In this document: positions 1-11,360 of the stretch, in pieces
How the letters are laid out: each line of letters starts with the position of its first letter
How positions within the stretch are numbered: position 1 is the stretch's first letter
Assembly (NCBI GenBank): GCA_039654915.1
Contig: CM077599.1
Location: forward strand, 68,168,001 to 68,232,000
DNA length: 64,000 bases
Source of the DNA: Aquilaria yunnanensis
Lineage: Eukaryota; Streptophyta; Magnoliopsida; Malvales; Thymelaeaceae
Direction of reading: 5' to 3'
Position numbers and translations under genes: made by a program
The notes under the pieces: model-generated
What the model was told of the DNA's origin: nothing
Seen by the model: only the letters and a program-made list of their open reading frames with translations
Databases searched by the model: none

Positions 1-595
1 TCCTTTATTGTCATGACTTCTGCCTCTAAAAGCATATGTCTAGCAATATCATTAAATTTCTTAATTTCACTATTGTGGCGCAAGTTGACCTTCATCAACT
101 GCCACTCCTCATCAAGCAGGGAATGGATTATGGCCTGCACTTGCTGCTCATCTGTGAGACCATGACCAGCTTCCTTAAGTTGAGAGATCATGCGTGACAT
201 CTCACGCAAATGAGTGACCATTGTATGGTCTGGCCTCTTCATATAATTATCAAACCTAAGAATCATAGACTTTTTTTTCTCTAAATAAACATCCCTAAAC
301 TTGGCCTTCGAAGTATCCCAGATTGCCTTGGTTGACTCAAGCATTGAGAAGTCTACCATGAACTTATCTAACATTGTTCTTAACAATGTGATGCAAGCCA
401 TGGTATCCTTCTTCTTATATGCCTCATAAGCACTGGGTCATGTCTATTGGCTGGTGGTTCTTCTACCTTTGTGAGCACATCAATTGCATCTTACTCAATT
501 AAAATGAATTGGACCTTTTGTTGCCAAATGGGGTAGTGATCCCCATCAAGCTTAAGGTCCTTATTTAATTCGGCAATGATATTCTTGCAAGCCAT
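1..595 (-). pseudogene. Copia retrotransposon gag (UBN2-type), broken
   Basis: Minus-strand reading from the ATG at 595 gives a start MACKNIIAEL, then LDGDHYPIWQQKVQF, the usual N-terminus of plant Copia gag. After one base shift near 430-440 it continues through WDTSKAKFRDVYLEKKKSM and LREMSRMISQLKEAGH, typical of the UBN2 gag family. It is broken by an in-frame TAA at 491-493 and by that frameshift, and it runs off the left edge, so protease, integrase and reverse transcriptase would lie outside the window. Gag would form the virus-like particle. Family assignment is by recognised motifs. Confidence 0.85.
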
Positions 596-1544
596 CTATA
601 CAATATTCAATATGTAAGTACACTTTAACCACAACAAGGCTAATTCAAGCACCAAGAAAACATAAATCAACTAATTCATTCTATAACATAACAAAAGCAT
701 GCATTCTAACACACAATTAGATATGTCATAACATTTTTCATTAATTCACATAAGCATGGTCTTAAATCAATAACAAGTATGCACAAATGGACAGACTTAA
801 ACATTCAATAACATCATGGCATTTCCCTATTAAATGTGACTCTTATTAGTGTCAAATTTAATATTTAGATCTTAGACACATTTATGAACATTTTGATATT
901 TTTCTTATAATTTTTTTAATTGCCTCAAAACTCAAGAATATTAAGTATGTTCTTAACTGTCCATTTTCTGGTTAAACTGCCATCTCCATAAACAAATTAT
1001 TAAAAGCCAATGAAACGGTGTCTAAAATACATGAAGTTTTCCAGAAACATACACAGCATGTCTGAAAAAGCATAAATTAAAAATTCACGAATTTTTGACA
1101 TTGTTTGCTATTTTAACCAACACAACTTTTTGGAGTTAACAAAACTGCCTCTCTATGACAGTCACCATACTGTTTCGAACACAAAATTCTTAAAATCAAA
1201 CAAAATTAATTCTAAAAATCATGAAACTATGACTATTACCTTATTAAATGTTTATAATTTTTTTTTAAATTTCATGATTTTTAGATAAAATTTACTATGT
1301 TAAAAAAATTTTAACATTTAATAACTGTAACTGTCAGCATGCTAGAATTTTTTGTCTATCCGAAAAATATTAATCTTAAACCTTAATCAAATAAACTCCA
1401 AAAATTATGAAAATTTCCAGATCAACTTAAGACATCCTAAAGAACATCATATTAAATTTTCACAATTTTTAGAAATTATTTGCTGCGTTTTGTTATATTG
1501 TTTGATAGAAAAACGTTTGCCATAACCTTCGCTCTAATACCATT
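596..1544 (-). other. Copia leader with primer-binding site
   Basis: Untranslated stretch between the LTR and gag of the minus-strand Copia element. Next to the LTR, on the minus strand, TGGTATTAGAGC (1542-1531) matches the usual Copia initiator-Met tRNA primer site TGGTATCAGAGC with one change, two bases from the LTR end. The rest is AT-rich with no ORF I can support. Confidence 0.75.
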
Positions 1545-2032
1545 TGAAAGTTTCAAATCATATGAACATTAAAAAAATTAAGGACATGCCTTAATTTTTA
1601 GAATGAGGAATGAAGAAACAAAAGTTGATCTTCTTGAAACCTTGAAACAAACCGATGCCAGATAGGAGTGAAGAGCTCCTATATTGTTCACACTTGAACA
1701 CACAATACTTGCTTCCTTTTTTTGTGATGATGAGAACAGAGGAGAATCAAAGTATAGGTCAAAAGGAGAGAGCCCCAAAGAGAAAAGGGAGTAGTTATGT
1801 ATATATACTCGTTTTAACTCAATAACTACCTCTTCTTATCTCTTATTGCCAAAACAATGTCTTTTCCAAAAGACATATCACTTCTCTTAATTATCCTGCA
1901 TGGTAAGATCCTTGTGCTCATTTGTCACATGGCACACATCCATTGGCCAATAACACAAATTATATATATTAACATATATCTAAGTACATTTTAAAAATTG
2001 TATTTAGCCACTTAAGCTAAATAATTCTAACA
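1545..2032 (-). repeat. Copia 5' LTR (minus orientation)
   Basis: On the minus strand this 488-bp segment starts TGTTAGAATT at 2032 and ends TTTCA at 1545, just before the primer-binding site. A TATATATAC box lies near 1806-1797. The opposite LTR is outside the window, so the target duplication (the right flank is GTTAT) cannot be checked. Confidence 0.75.
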
Positions 2033-3890
2033 GTTATAGCTCTAGTTTGGCGATCAAGCCCATGATTTGCATGGTTGACTACAGTAAGACTAGAATCAAA
2101 GTGGTGACAACCATAACCTGCTCATTCAATTGGAAGGTAAATTCAATGTTGTTGGTTGGGGATTAGATGATGGTATGCAGGGTCTCAACAATGTTGTCCA
2201 AAATGGGGGATCAATGAAGAAAGTGTAAGAAAAACCCTTGAAGAAGATAATGATGGTAATCTTGAAAAGGAAATCTTTCTTGAGGAAGTAGAAAAGGTTG
2301 GCATTGAGGATCGAAAGGGGTAAGGTGGGGAGTTGTCCATCAGTCACACTGTGCACTGCCTTTTGTTGACATTGATTTATAAGATTTTGTGCTTTGGCTT
2401 GGTTTTGGAGGTTGGTAAGACCACAGTAGTAGCATCTACAATACAAAATTTGAAAGGGAGGTAATTAGGTAAGAAACATGATTTTCCTTGGTAGACTGCT
2501 GTTTGAAATTATGCATGTACACTAGGAAGTAAGGAAACCATGGGAGAATGTTGATACAAAATGATCATGGATTCCCAATTAAGGGGATATGTTGGAATAA
2601 CAAGCTGTAAGGAATTTAGCAAGCAGGAATTTTGAAATGAAGCCATGGTGAAACTAGGGTTGGTTTCCTAAAATCGACAAGCAATAGAGGAAGGTGCCTC
2701 TAACTGGGGCACTAGAACTACTAATAGCAATTATGACATTGAAACCCCATATGAACTCACTGAATTATTACTACTTGTTGGTTTTTGGCAGATAAAGATA
2801 TATTCTGACCATTATTCTGTTCTATTTATTGTTCTGCTTTTCTAGTTTCTGTTAGCATTCATTCATTTGTTATGCAATTTGTTCTTTTTCTGTTCTTTTA
2901 GCTTTTCCTGTTCTTTTTGGTTGTTTTGTTGTGTTGGCTGCAATATGCATGCGTGATTGATTATTCATGAACTGCTGCATTATTGTGTTATATTTCTATA
3001 TTATTTGTTTTACAGGTTTAAGATGATCATTCTAAGGTTGGATGATCAATGATGTGTTTATTAGTGAGTTTTAAACTCACGTCACTGTTACTACCTTGCT
3101 AGTTTGAACTCGATTTTATGGTAAAATATTTACTAGCTTAACTATGTAACTTGCAGGTTAGCATTACTATTTAGACTGTTAAGTTCACAACTTTTTTATT
3201 GTTATTGAAATGAACTAAAACAAATGGTATTGGTCGGAGTGTCAAGTTATAGCTGTTGTGGCTAAGTAGATATATGGATGATGGAATAAGCTAACTTCTG
3301 GATGATAAAATGTGGGGAACTAAGTCTTGGATAAAAGCTTCTAAGCTTTAATCCGTATGGTGTAGATTGTAGACTATGAGTCCAACTTTCTGTTAGTGTT
3401 CTATAATAACAACTGATTTGTAATTGGTTATTTGAAGCATAAAAATGTTGATTTTGAATGTTGTTTATAATCTAGAACTTCTAGAAGTTAGTTTCTCTTT
3501 TGTAATCCATTGGTTTGTCTTGAAAAAAAATTGTCAACATTTGAACAATGTTTGACTTGTAGTTTGACTTCCTAAAAGAGGCTTGTGTTTTTATGCTAAA
3601 ATTTGGTATACAAGCTTTGAACTGTGTTTGGAACATGTCTAAATATTTAGACCTGTATACTTTTGATCAATCAATTAGAGTTTTGTTTATTAATATATAA
3701 CTCTTAAGTTAAAGGGATGGTTGACTATTTGAAGAGAAACCTTCAAATTTTTCATGGTAAACAACCTATTTAAAACATGTTAGACTTGTATGTGAGTGTT
3801 ACATGGAAAATCCCCTTCAGTTTTTTTAGTAAACAATGTAAGACCCATGTTGTCTACAATCATGTGTTTAGTACCTTCGGTATTGAATTA
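2033..3890. other. Intergenic, no gene recognised
   Basis: AT-rich DNA with T-rich runs. Short open frames exist, including one on the minus strand at about 2126-2446, but none shows a domain, splice context or composition that marks a gene. Confidence 0.5.
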
Positions 3891-3898
3891 TTACCAGC

Positions 3899-4482
3899 CA
3901 TGATTTTAAATCTCATACCAGATAGTGTACCATTTTTCTACCAATATGATACAGTACTAGTACCATATCAGATATACTAATTTTAGATAATTTAGACATG
4001 TATACATATAAAAAAATAAAATATATATAAATATAAATGTCAATACATAGAATGTACCAAAATTTGGGATTATAAGAGTGTAAAGTGTAGGTTATATGTA
4101 GCTAAATTAATTTAGATATTTTTTTTCATATAAAAAATATTCCACCATATGTAATGAAAACATAATTTTTAAGGTAGGAACAAAATAAAAGTACAATTTT
4201 TCATTCAAATATCATAAATATTTGTTATAAAATTAATTAATTACATATACTTATAGTATATTTTGCCTAAAAATATCAAAAAGTAAAAAGAATAAAAAAA
4301 AAATTTAGTCAGTATCGAGACGGTACAACCAATACGAGCTGAGATGACTAATGCACTCATTACCAACCGGTATAACCTGGTACAGAGGACAGATTTTGTC
4401 CCGGCTATCGCGTTTTATTCCTGCATTGGTATCGGTATGCATTGTCCATGCTGAGCGGTACAATATGTTATTCAAAATCATG
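3899..4482. mobile_element. Small non-autonomous TIR element
   Basis: Starts CATGATTTTAAAT and ends in the inverse ATTCAAAATCATG, giving terminal inverted repeats of about 13 bp with a mismatch. It is flanked by TTACCAGC (3891-3898) and TTACCAAC (4483-4490), an 8-bp target duplication with one mismatch. The inside is AT-rich with several GGTAC/GGTAT-type motifs and no coding sequence. The 8-bp duplication fits hAT; a 9-bp Mutator duplication is not clearly met. Confidence 0.6.
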
Positions 4483-4490
4483 TTACCAAC

Positions 4491-6417
4491 TTAATTAGTT
4501 TGGAAAAGCACTAGTTTAATTTAAGTGCTTGTGCTTTATGAGTGAGTGTAACGGTAAGTGCCATAATATATTTGCTTAGCCATGAAGGAAGCTCATGTCA
4601 CTAGCAACTTTGTGAATGTGTGACACATTGCTCATGCATTCTGAATATGTGACACATGACTTATACTTGCTCATATGACAGTGTGACACATATGACTTAT
4701 GTGATAAACTTGGTGTGTGTGTGTGATAGTGGCAGTAACTTCTCCAATAGGCTTATTTGAAGCTTGTTTGTACATAAAGGAGAGTCATCCATGAAATTTA
4801 ACAACACTTCAATGGGGAAGCGTCCTTATATTTAACCAATAATACTACTTTTTAGTCTGGCCTATTGTGGTTCAAGATTCGACAAGGAACATCATGAACA
4901 TGTGCTTGCCTTTGCTTTGAATCCAGTTGACTGCAATTCTTGACTTTGTTTGCTGTGTTGATTCACTCTCTTAAATCAAGAGTGTGTTTCATTAAGATCC
5001 TGGACTGATAGTATACTTTCTTAATTCTAAATTTCTTATTTGGTTTCTGTGTGAAATCCTAACATGCTGGTAGTATTTAAAGGTGCTTGACAATTCCATA
5101 AACATAGTAGGGCATACATGATATTAAATATGCCTAGTGCAAGTTGGAGCTATTTTTGTTAAGGAAGAGTGTTTGAAAATTTCATAAATGCACTAAGACA
5201 TATTTGATATTATACAATTGGTTTCATAAATTAGCTTAAGGAAGTAGCAAAGCGCTTGCAAGAGTTAAAGAGAGGTAAAGTCTAACTTAAATGAGCTAGA
5301 CTTAGCTCAACTCTAGCTAAGCTCCAATTAACCTAACTTAAGTCAATTGACCTTAACTCATTGCAACTTATTGGAGATAAACTCAACTGGGTGGCTGACA
5401 CTAGCTGCGTTAGCTAGAGGTAGCGAGGGGCGGACTAACACCATCTAAAGGTAATTAGGTTGATGTGGCATATGTGTGTGACACATCTGTACCTTGGAAT
5501 CAATAGGAAGATATCATATGGAGTATATGTGGTGTGTATATATACACCTTGGCATATAGAATAACTGCTCAATAACCACCTTATTACTACCCATATTATG
5601 AAGAGTAGTGTTCTTTAGATGAAAGTACATGTCTAGCCCAGCATTATGACCCTTAGTTAGTGTAAAATTTATTTTGCAGTCCCTAGCTCGAACACTTATC
5701 TTAAAGTGGTCATTTACCCTAATTTGTGTCATCATAAAGTACCATACATCATAGCACATGTCTCACTTAAGTCTTTTCCATTAGTTTTTTTCATTTTCTT
5801 TGATAGAACTTGGTAATGTGTTGTCTTCTAAGTTGATATGGCAATCCAAAATGTCACATGCCCTCCTTTTTCATAACAACAAAAGACTATACTGAAAAAA
5901 TAAAAAAATTTATGCTAAAATTGACACAAATACACAATTTTAGGACTTAAAATATGGATTAGCCCAAACTTTATCTTCTTCCCTAAATCCACTCTCAGCC
6001 ACCTCCGGACATCCACTACTCCTCCATCCTTTATACACACACGCGCGCACTTACGTGCACAAATATATACAGATGTAGGCACACGTGTGTGTGTGTATTT
6101 GTGATCAAAATGCAAAGTAACATAACTTCTTAATTTCACGCTTATTCTTAGTGTCCATCAACCCGTGTACAAAAACTCTTCAAATAGGAACACAATTTTT
6201 ATTTATATTGCCATTTACAAGAGTTCACCTATCTAAATTAAACTTGCCTATACCTTCACTTAATTTGTTCCTCATATCCTTGAAACTCTTTACATGGATA
6301 AAATACATGTTATTCCCCTCTGTTTCATTATTTTTCTGAATAGACCATTTAGAAAAAATATTGAGAGAGAGAGAGACGAAAAAAAATTCTTTTGCCTATG
6401 TGACTTTGGAAAATTTA
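4491..6417. other. Intergenic downstream of RBOH
   Basis: No gene recognised. It holds scattered TGTGACACAT-like repeats around 4550-4740, a run of short AGCT/CTTAA motifs around 5270-5420, a (GT)n tract near 6070-6100 and a (GA)n tract near 6362-6375. The RBOH 3' UTR and poly(A) site should lie in the part nearest 6418. Confidence 0.5.
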
Positions 6418-9400
6418 TTAGAAGTTCTCTTTGTGGAAGTGGAACCTGGTTGCCGTTTCTAAGCTAAATTCTTGGCAAAGCCCTTTTAGGGTTTTTGTTA
6501 ATGTGGCACTACCACAGTAGAATACACCTGTAAAAAGAATGTAAAACAAGAAGAGGTTAATTCTTTCTTATAATAATGTTCCTTCTACTTTAAAATAAAG
6601 CACATGAGGTTTGAGACCATTATATAATTTAGTTATTAGTAAAAATATTCACTGTTAATTAAAAACCAAGGTCTTTGATCTTATATGGTATTCTTACAAG
6701 AGAAGAGGGGAGGTTATGGTATTGAAAGAGGCTACTACTTGTCATGTCACTAAACCAAACCCTCCAAATTCCTTGGGAACAAAAGAAGAAAACATATGAA
6801 TGTGAACATTTCAAACAGTCTGAACAATTTATCACCTATTCGTGTACAAGGATGGTTGTCAGCCAACTGAGAAAAGACCTTTCTCCAGTTGGGTCTTGCA
6901 AAATGTGTTCTTATCTGCTCAATTTGTAATTACATATCAGAACACAATATCAGAAAAGTAGATTATATGCATGCATTTATATATATGTGTGCACGAGCGC
7001 ATGCAAGTGCATACCCGACTTTCTGACACTATGTCAACTCCATTCTTTGCTTGTTGCATCTTCTGAACCATGGCAATAAGTGCTGACCTTGCATCTCCTT
7101 CTTCATACACACTAGTCAAATAATTATGCATCTCGATTACTTTCTGCAAAACTCAAGGATGTTAGAGAACTTGAATCGTTGTTTATTGCTTATCAAGGAC
7201 TGATCAATTTGATCATTTTTATTGGCAACTCACATTCTTGTCGAATTCTGCAATGTCATCCATCACACCTTTGAACCACTCAAAGGAACCTTGCTCCCTT
7301 GTTACCCAATAAAAATAAGCTCTTTCGGGGCACCTTTGTTGCGCCTTGCCCATGGAAGAATCCCCATCTTTTGATGCATTTGGCTATTTTCCAAATGGAG
7401 GAAAAAAAGAGGAAATCAATTAATAGATTGAGAACTAAACACTTCTTTCTTTTTTTTTTGTTTCTCTTAATTTAACTTACACTTGAACTAGTTGGCTTCA
7501 TGTGGTACAGCAAATCTTTTATGATGCTAATAAAGGGAGTTGCTCCAATTCCTAACCCAATAAGGAAGAGAATGTCAAATTTTTTGTAGTTCTGTGCTGG
7601 TGCTCCATATGGTCCCTTGATCAAAATTTGTGGAAACCTGACAACAAAATTGGAAGCCAGGGCTATTAATACCAACTCTCAAAGCCATGCATTTCATAAT
7701 TTGCCTTGAACTTTTTTCTTACTCAGGGGGAGGTTCAGAACTGAAGTCGGCCTTCGTGTCGGGTCTCTTCGTTGCTCTCGTTTCAAGTCTTATAAGGCCA
7801 CCTTTTTGCTTCTTTTGATCTGCAGGATCACATGCCTGCAATTTTTTTTTAGCAGGAGCAAAAGGCTTTATTTTCTACATATCTTTGTATTTTTTTATAC
7901 AAAAATATCTTTAGAAGTCTACAAGGGTAGAAGCTATTGGGATGAAGAATGTCTGTTTTTTTGGAACTTGAAAGGCTATTGAACCAACAACATTGGGATT
8001 ATTGGGGAAATGGTTGGAAGCAAGAGTTGAACCCCCAACCTCCAACCCATGTCTTACACCATTTTCTGACCTGCATATCCTTAGAATGGAATCATGTAAG
8101 GAACAAAAATTGGCGGTACCTTTTCAAATATGTTCTTAAGTTCTGTTGTCCAGTCTCCTAGTGTCCTTATATGGACACTTAAATAGTCATCTTTTGGTGC
8201 AGAAGTGATGGAAAAAGGATGCCTGCAAATAGTTCCAAGTGATTAAACTTTGGGGCGTGAAGCTTAAAGTTGTTGCAAATAGGAAATTATCTGTACCATT
8301 CATATATTGATATTTGTGGGCATTTCACAAAAAGGTACATCCCACTTTTGTAAGTAAATCCTTGGGGCTTAGTCATGTACAGAGCTAGAACATTTCCTGT
8401 ATATATTACTGCCTGCAAATGGCCAAAGCAGGCACAAAGAATAGTTGGTTATGAGGGTATTCAATTGTAGGATTTCAATTTTTGACCAACCTTGATGACG
8501 TTCACTGAATGCTTCAGGTCTTGAATTTGTGTAAGCAACCTCTCACTTGCATAGAGTACCATCGGGATGAGGGCATACATCCATGTCTGGAATAAAAAAT
8601 AATTATTTGTAGTAGGTTAGCTATATATCTAGAGTAAAAAGCATCATTGGTCCCAAATTTTTAATTTCCATTGCAAACGGTTCCCCCAACCTTAAGTTTA
8701 TTGCAAATTGGTCTCAAATCTTTATACTTCATTGCATATTGGCTTCTAATTTTAGGAAGACACATAAACTCGATTTGCAGATAAAAAACCAGATAGTTTA
8801 AATTATCCATGAACTATTATAAAATTATAGTACAATTTAAATTTATTGAAAACAACTATTGAATAGTTTAAATTAAAATTTAAAAAGTTACTGTTAGATA
8901 ATTCATTAGAGTTACCGAATTCAAACTATTCGGTAGTTGTTTTCCAATAAATTCAAATTATACCATAATTTTTTTTATAATTAATGAACAATTTAAACTA
9001 TCAAGTTCTCTTCTCTCTAAATCGAGTTTCTATGCCAGCTTAGAGCTAGAGACCAATATACAATAAATTATAAAGATTTGGGATTAATTTGCTATAAAAT
9101 GAAGGTTATAAACTAATTTGTAATGGGCAGGGCAGATCTAGAAAACTATCTTACTGGGGGCAATCAAACCTAATTTCATGTACTTTTTAATAAATGAGGT
9201 TATCATATAAAATTCTATATGGTTGTAATGAATTTATTTTTTTTAAATCATATACCAATTACGTACATATTTTTCTCAAAATTTAGTGGTGGTAATTGTT
9301 ACCACTCAATCCTGCATGGTGCCGCCCTTGGCAATGGGAATTAAAGTTTTAGGACCAGTGCTTCTATTTACCCTATATATATGTCAAACATTTGTTGGAG

Positions 9401-11360
9401 AAGATTCATACCGTCTTTAAGTACCAAGGCTTTTGGACAATTAGCATGGTACCATGCATGATCAACAAGACATAAACAAGAGCCAGCAAATGGTGTGTGT
9501 ACCAGAAAGAGTTAAATCCTGCCAAATTGCTAAAAGGATATGGTAACTTGACCACATTCTTTCTGAAGTAGCTGGTTGCCAAAGTAAATGACACTGCCAT
9601 GATAAGGATGATAAGGATACCCGTGATGCCTACAGTGGAAGTTAAAAGGTCAAGGTAAGTCGGTTGCTTGTAATGGAAGGCGGGTCCAACAAGTTCCATA
9701 AATTCATCTTTAGGGCATGTGGACAATCTCGGATAGTTGCAGAGAAGGTGTGCTAGTGTGTGGAGAACAGTCCAGAACACGATAGCTGTCGCAATGAGCT
9801 TGTGGAAGTTGATGTTGTCATCAAAAGGGATTGCTTTGTAGAGGAATGTTGATCTGAGCTTGGTAAGAGTTTGCCTACATACTGGAAGTAGAATGAGGGC
9901 CATATTGAACTTGAGTGCCTCAGCAGAGCCCTTAGCAACAGTGAGACATTCACCTGATATCTTATATGTAGGTGTCCCTCTATTTTCATAGTACTTCCAA
10001 TAGAAGAGTGCCAAGCTTATGATTATCCATATTGAAACAACCCATATTCTTGGCCAATATTCTTGTATTAGTTCTTCCATCACTGATAAATGTTTGCTCA
10101 CCGGTGTTCGGTATCTCTTTGGAATCATAACTCTTGCAAGAGAGTGGGTTTTCTTCTCCATCTTGTTGTGGGGCTCATTAGAGGCTACCATTCCCCTAAG
10201 TAGGATTTCTAGCTGCCAAATCTGTTCATGTATATGGAACAAATCAATGCTTCATACCTGCTAAAAATCTTCTCTAAATTGTGATAGCAACTAGAGTTGA
10301 GAGAGAACTTGTTAACCTCAATATACCCTAGATGATCAGGATCAAGCTCCTCCATGATCAACCCTGCATATGTTGCTGCTTGTTGCTTCAGCTTCCCTAG
10401 CTTATTTGCAGAGGCACTTAACACTATAATCTTTTTTACACATAAACAAGATAACATCAAACATCAAACCACAAACATAAACAAGATACCATGAAATTCC
10501 ACTTCCTCACCTCCTTTACCTCCTCCTCCGATAGCCTCCCATCCCCATCCTTGTCACACCTGGTGAAAAGAATCATCAACGTTACATAATTCTCCCATCT
10601 CTTTGGTGAAACACATGAAGGTTGAAAGAGATATTATTGTTATAGTGCTCTAACATATCAAAGAATATCTGAAGTCGGGAATCAAGGTCTTGATTCGTCA
10701 TGTCTTTCCAGAACATCTTCAAGGTTTCCTTACATATCCCGTCATCTGCTTTTATGTTCCTTCGTCGCGCCAAGGCATCAAATACTTCCCCTGCAAATTC
10801 TTTGGAATCTCCCATTCCTGTCAAACCACATTACAGGACAAGGTGATTATTTGGCCAACAAGAAACCTGGAACTGAAATAAAAAATAGCATTAAACTCAC
10901 CAACACATGTGCCAAATTTATCCCTCTGAAGCTTTCCATCAACCGCAACTTGATCAAACCGCCTCTCAATGCCCTGCCACACATCCTGCTCCTTCCCGGT
11001 GGCTGACCTCTCAAGAAACCGCAGGCTCTGAAGCCCTTTCGACGCACATGACCCCGTCCTATTAATTTTCGGCATGTTTGGTGGGGGGCCATTTCGCTTC
11101 CTGGCGCTGCTCATTAGCCTCCTGAAGGACGAGACCCTGCTGGCATTTCTGAACATGGATGAGCCACTCGAAGTGCTAGTATTCCTAGAGACCATTCCTG
11201 CAGCTTTGCTTGTGATTCGGCTGAAGGTTCCAAACCCGCTTGATGTGCTTGGACTTTTCTTGATATCTGGATCAATTTCTGGCTTGTGATTGCTGTCATT
11301 GTTGTTGGCTTGTTCGATTCGAATGTTTTCAAGACTTGGTCCTCTGGATTTTCTTGACAT
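6418..11360 (-). CDS. RBOH: Respiratory burst oxidase homolog (NADPH oxidase), 14 exons
   Basis: Plasma-membrane NADPH oxidase that moves electrons from cytosolic NADPH through FAD and two haems to apoplastic oxygen, making superoxide. Exons on the minus strand: 10901-11360, 10655-10817, 10511-10559, 10317-10430, 9412-10221, 8491-8586, 8297-8412, 8120-8222, 7723-7835, 7481-7637, 7234-7383, 7015-7143, 6836-6914, 6418-6527. They sum to 2649 bp (882 codons plus stop), all introns are GT-AG and the frame is kept throughout. I start at ATG 11360 (MSRKSRG) because the frame upstream has only a TTG. Seen: [16 protein letters not shown] at 101-116; EF-hand loop [12 protein letters not shown] at 210-221 and a weaker second loop at 254-265; haem histidine pairs H402/H416 and H505/H518, with the 14 and 13 spacing of NOX enzymes; FAD motif HPFSITSAP at 604-612; NADPH motifs [10 protein letters not shown] (683-692) and GLGIGATPF (702-710); C-terminal FHKENF. 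The short N-terminus recalls pollen RbohH/J, a weak inference. The usual Pro after CGS is Ala854. Confidence 0.96.
8640..9125. mobile_element. Foldback/MITE-like element in RBOH intron 5
   Basis: The intron between exons 5 and 6 holds an imperfect palindrome. Its outer arms (about 8655-8765 against 9030-9125) share ATTGGTCTC-, AATCTTTATA- and CTCGATTT-type words in inverse order. The inner arms (about 8798-8865 against 8935-9003) pair over about 68 bp, including GAAAACAACTA with TAGTTGTTTTCC. There is no coding sequence. Exact ends and target duplication are not resolved. Confidence 0.55.

Noticed and set aside
2126..2446. 106-codon minus-strand ORF
   Set aside because: No recognised domain, low-complexity Phe/Leu content and no splice context.
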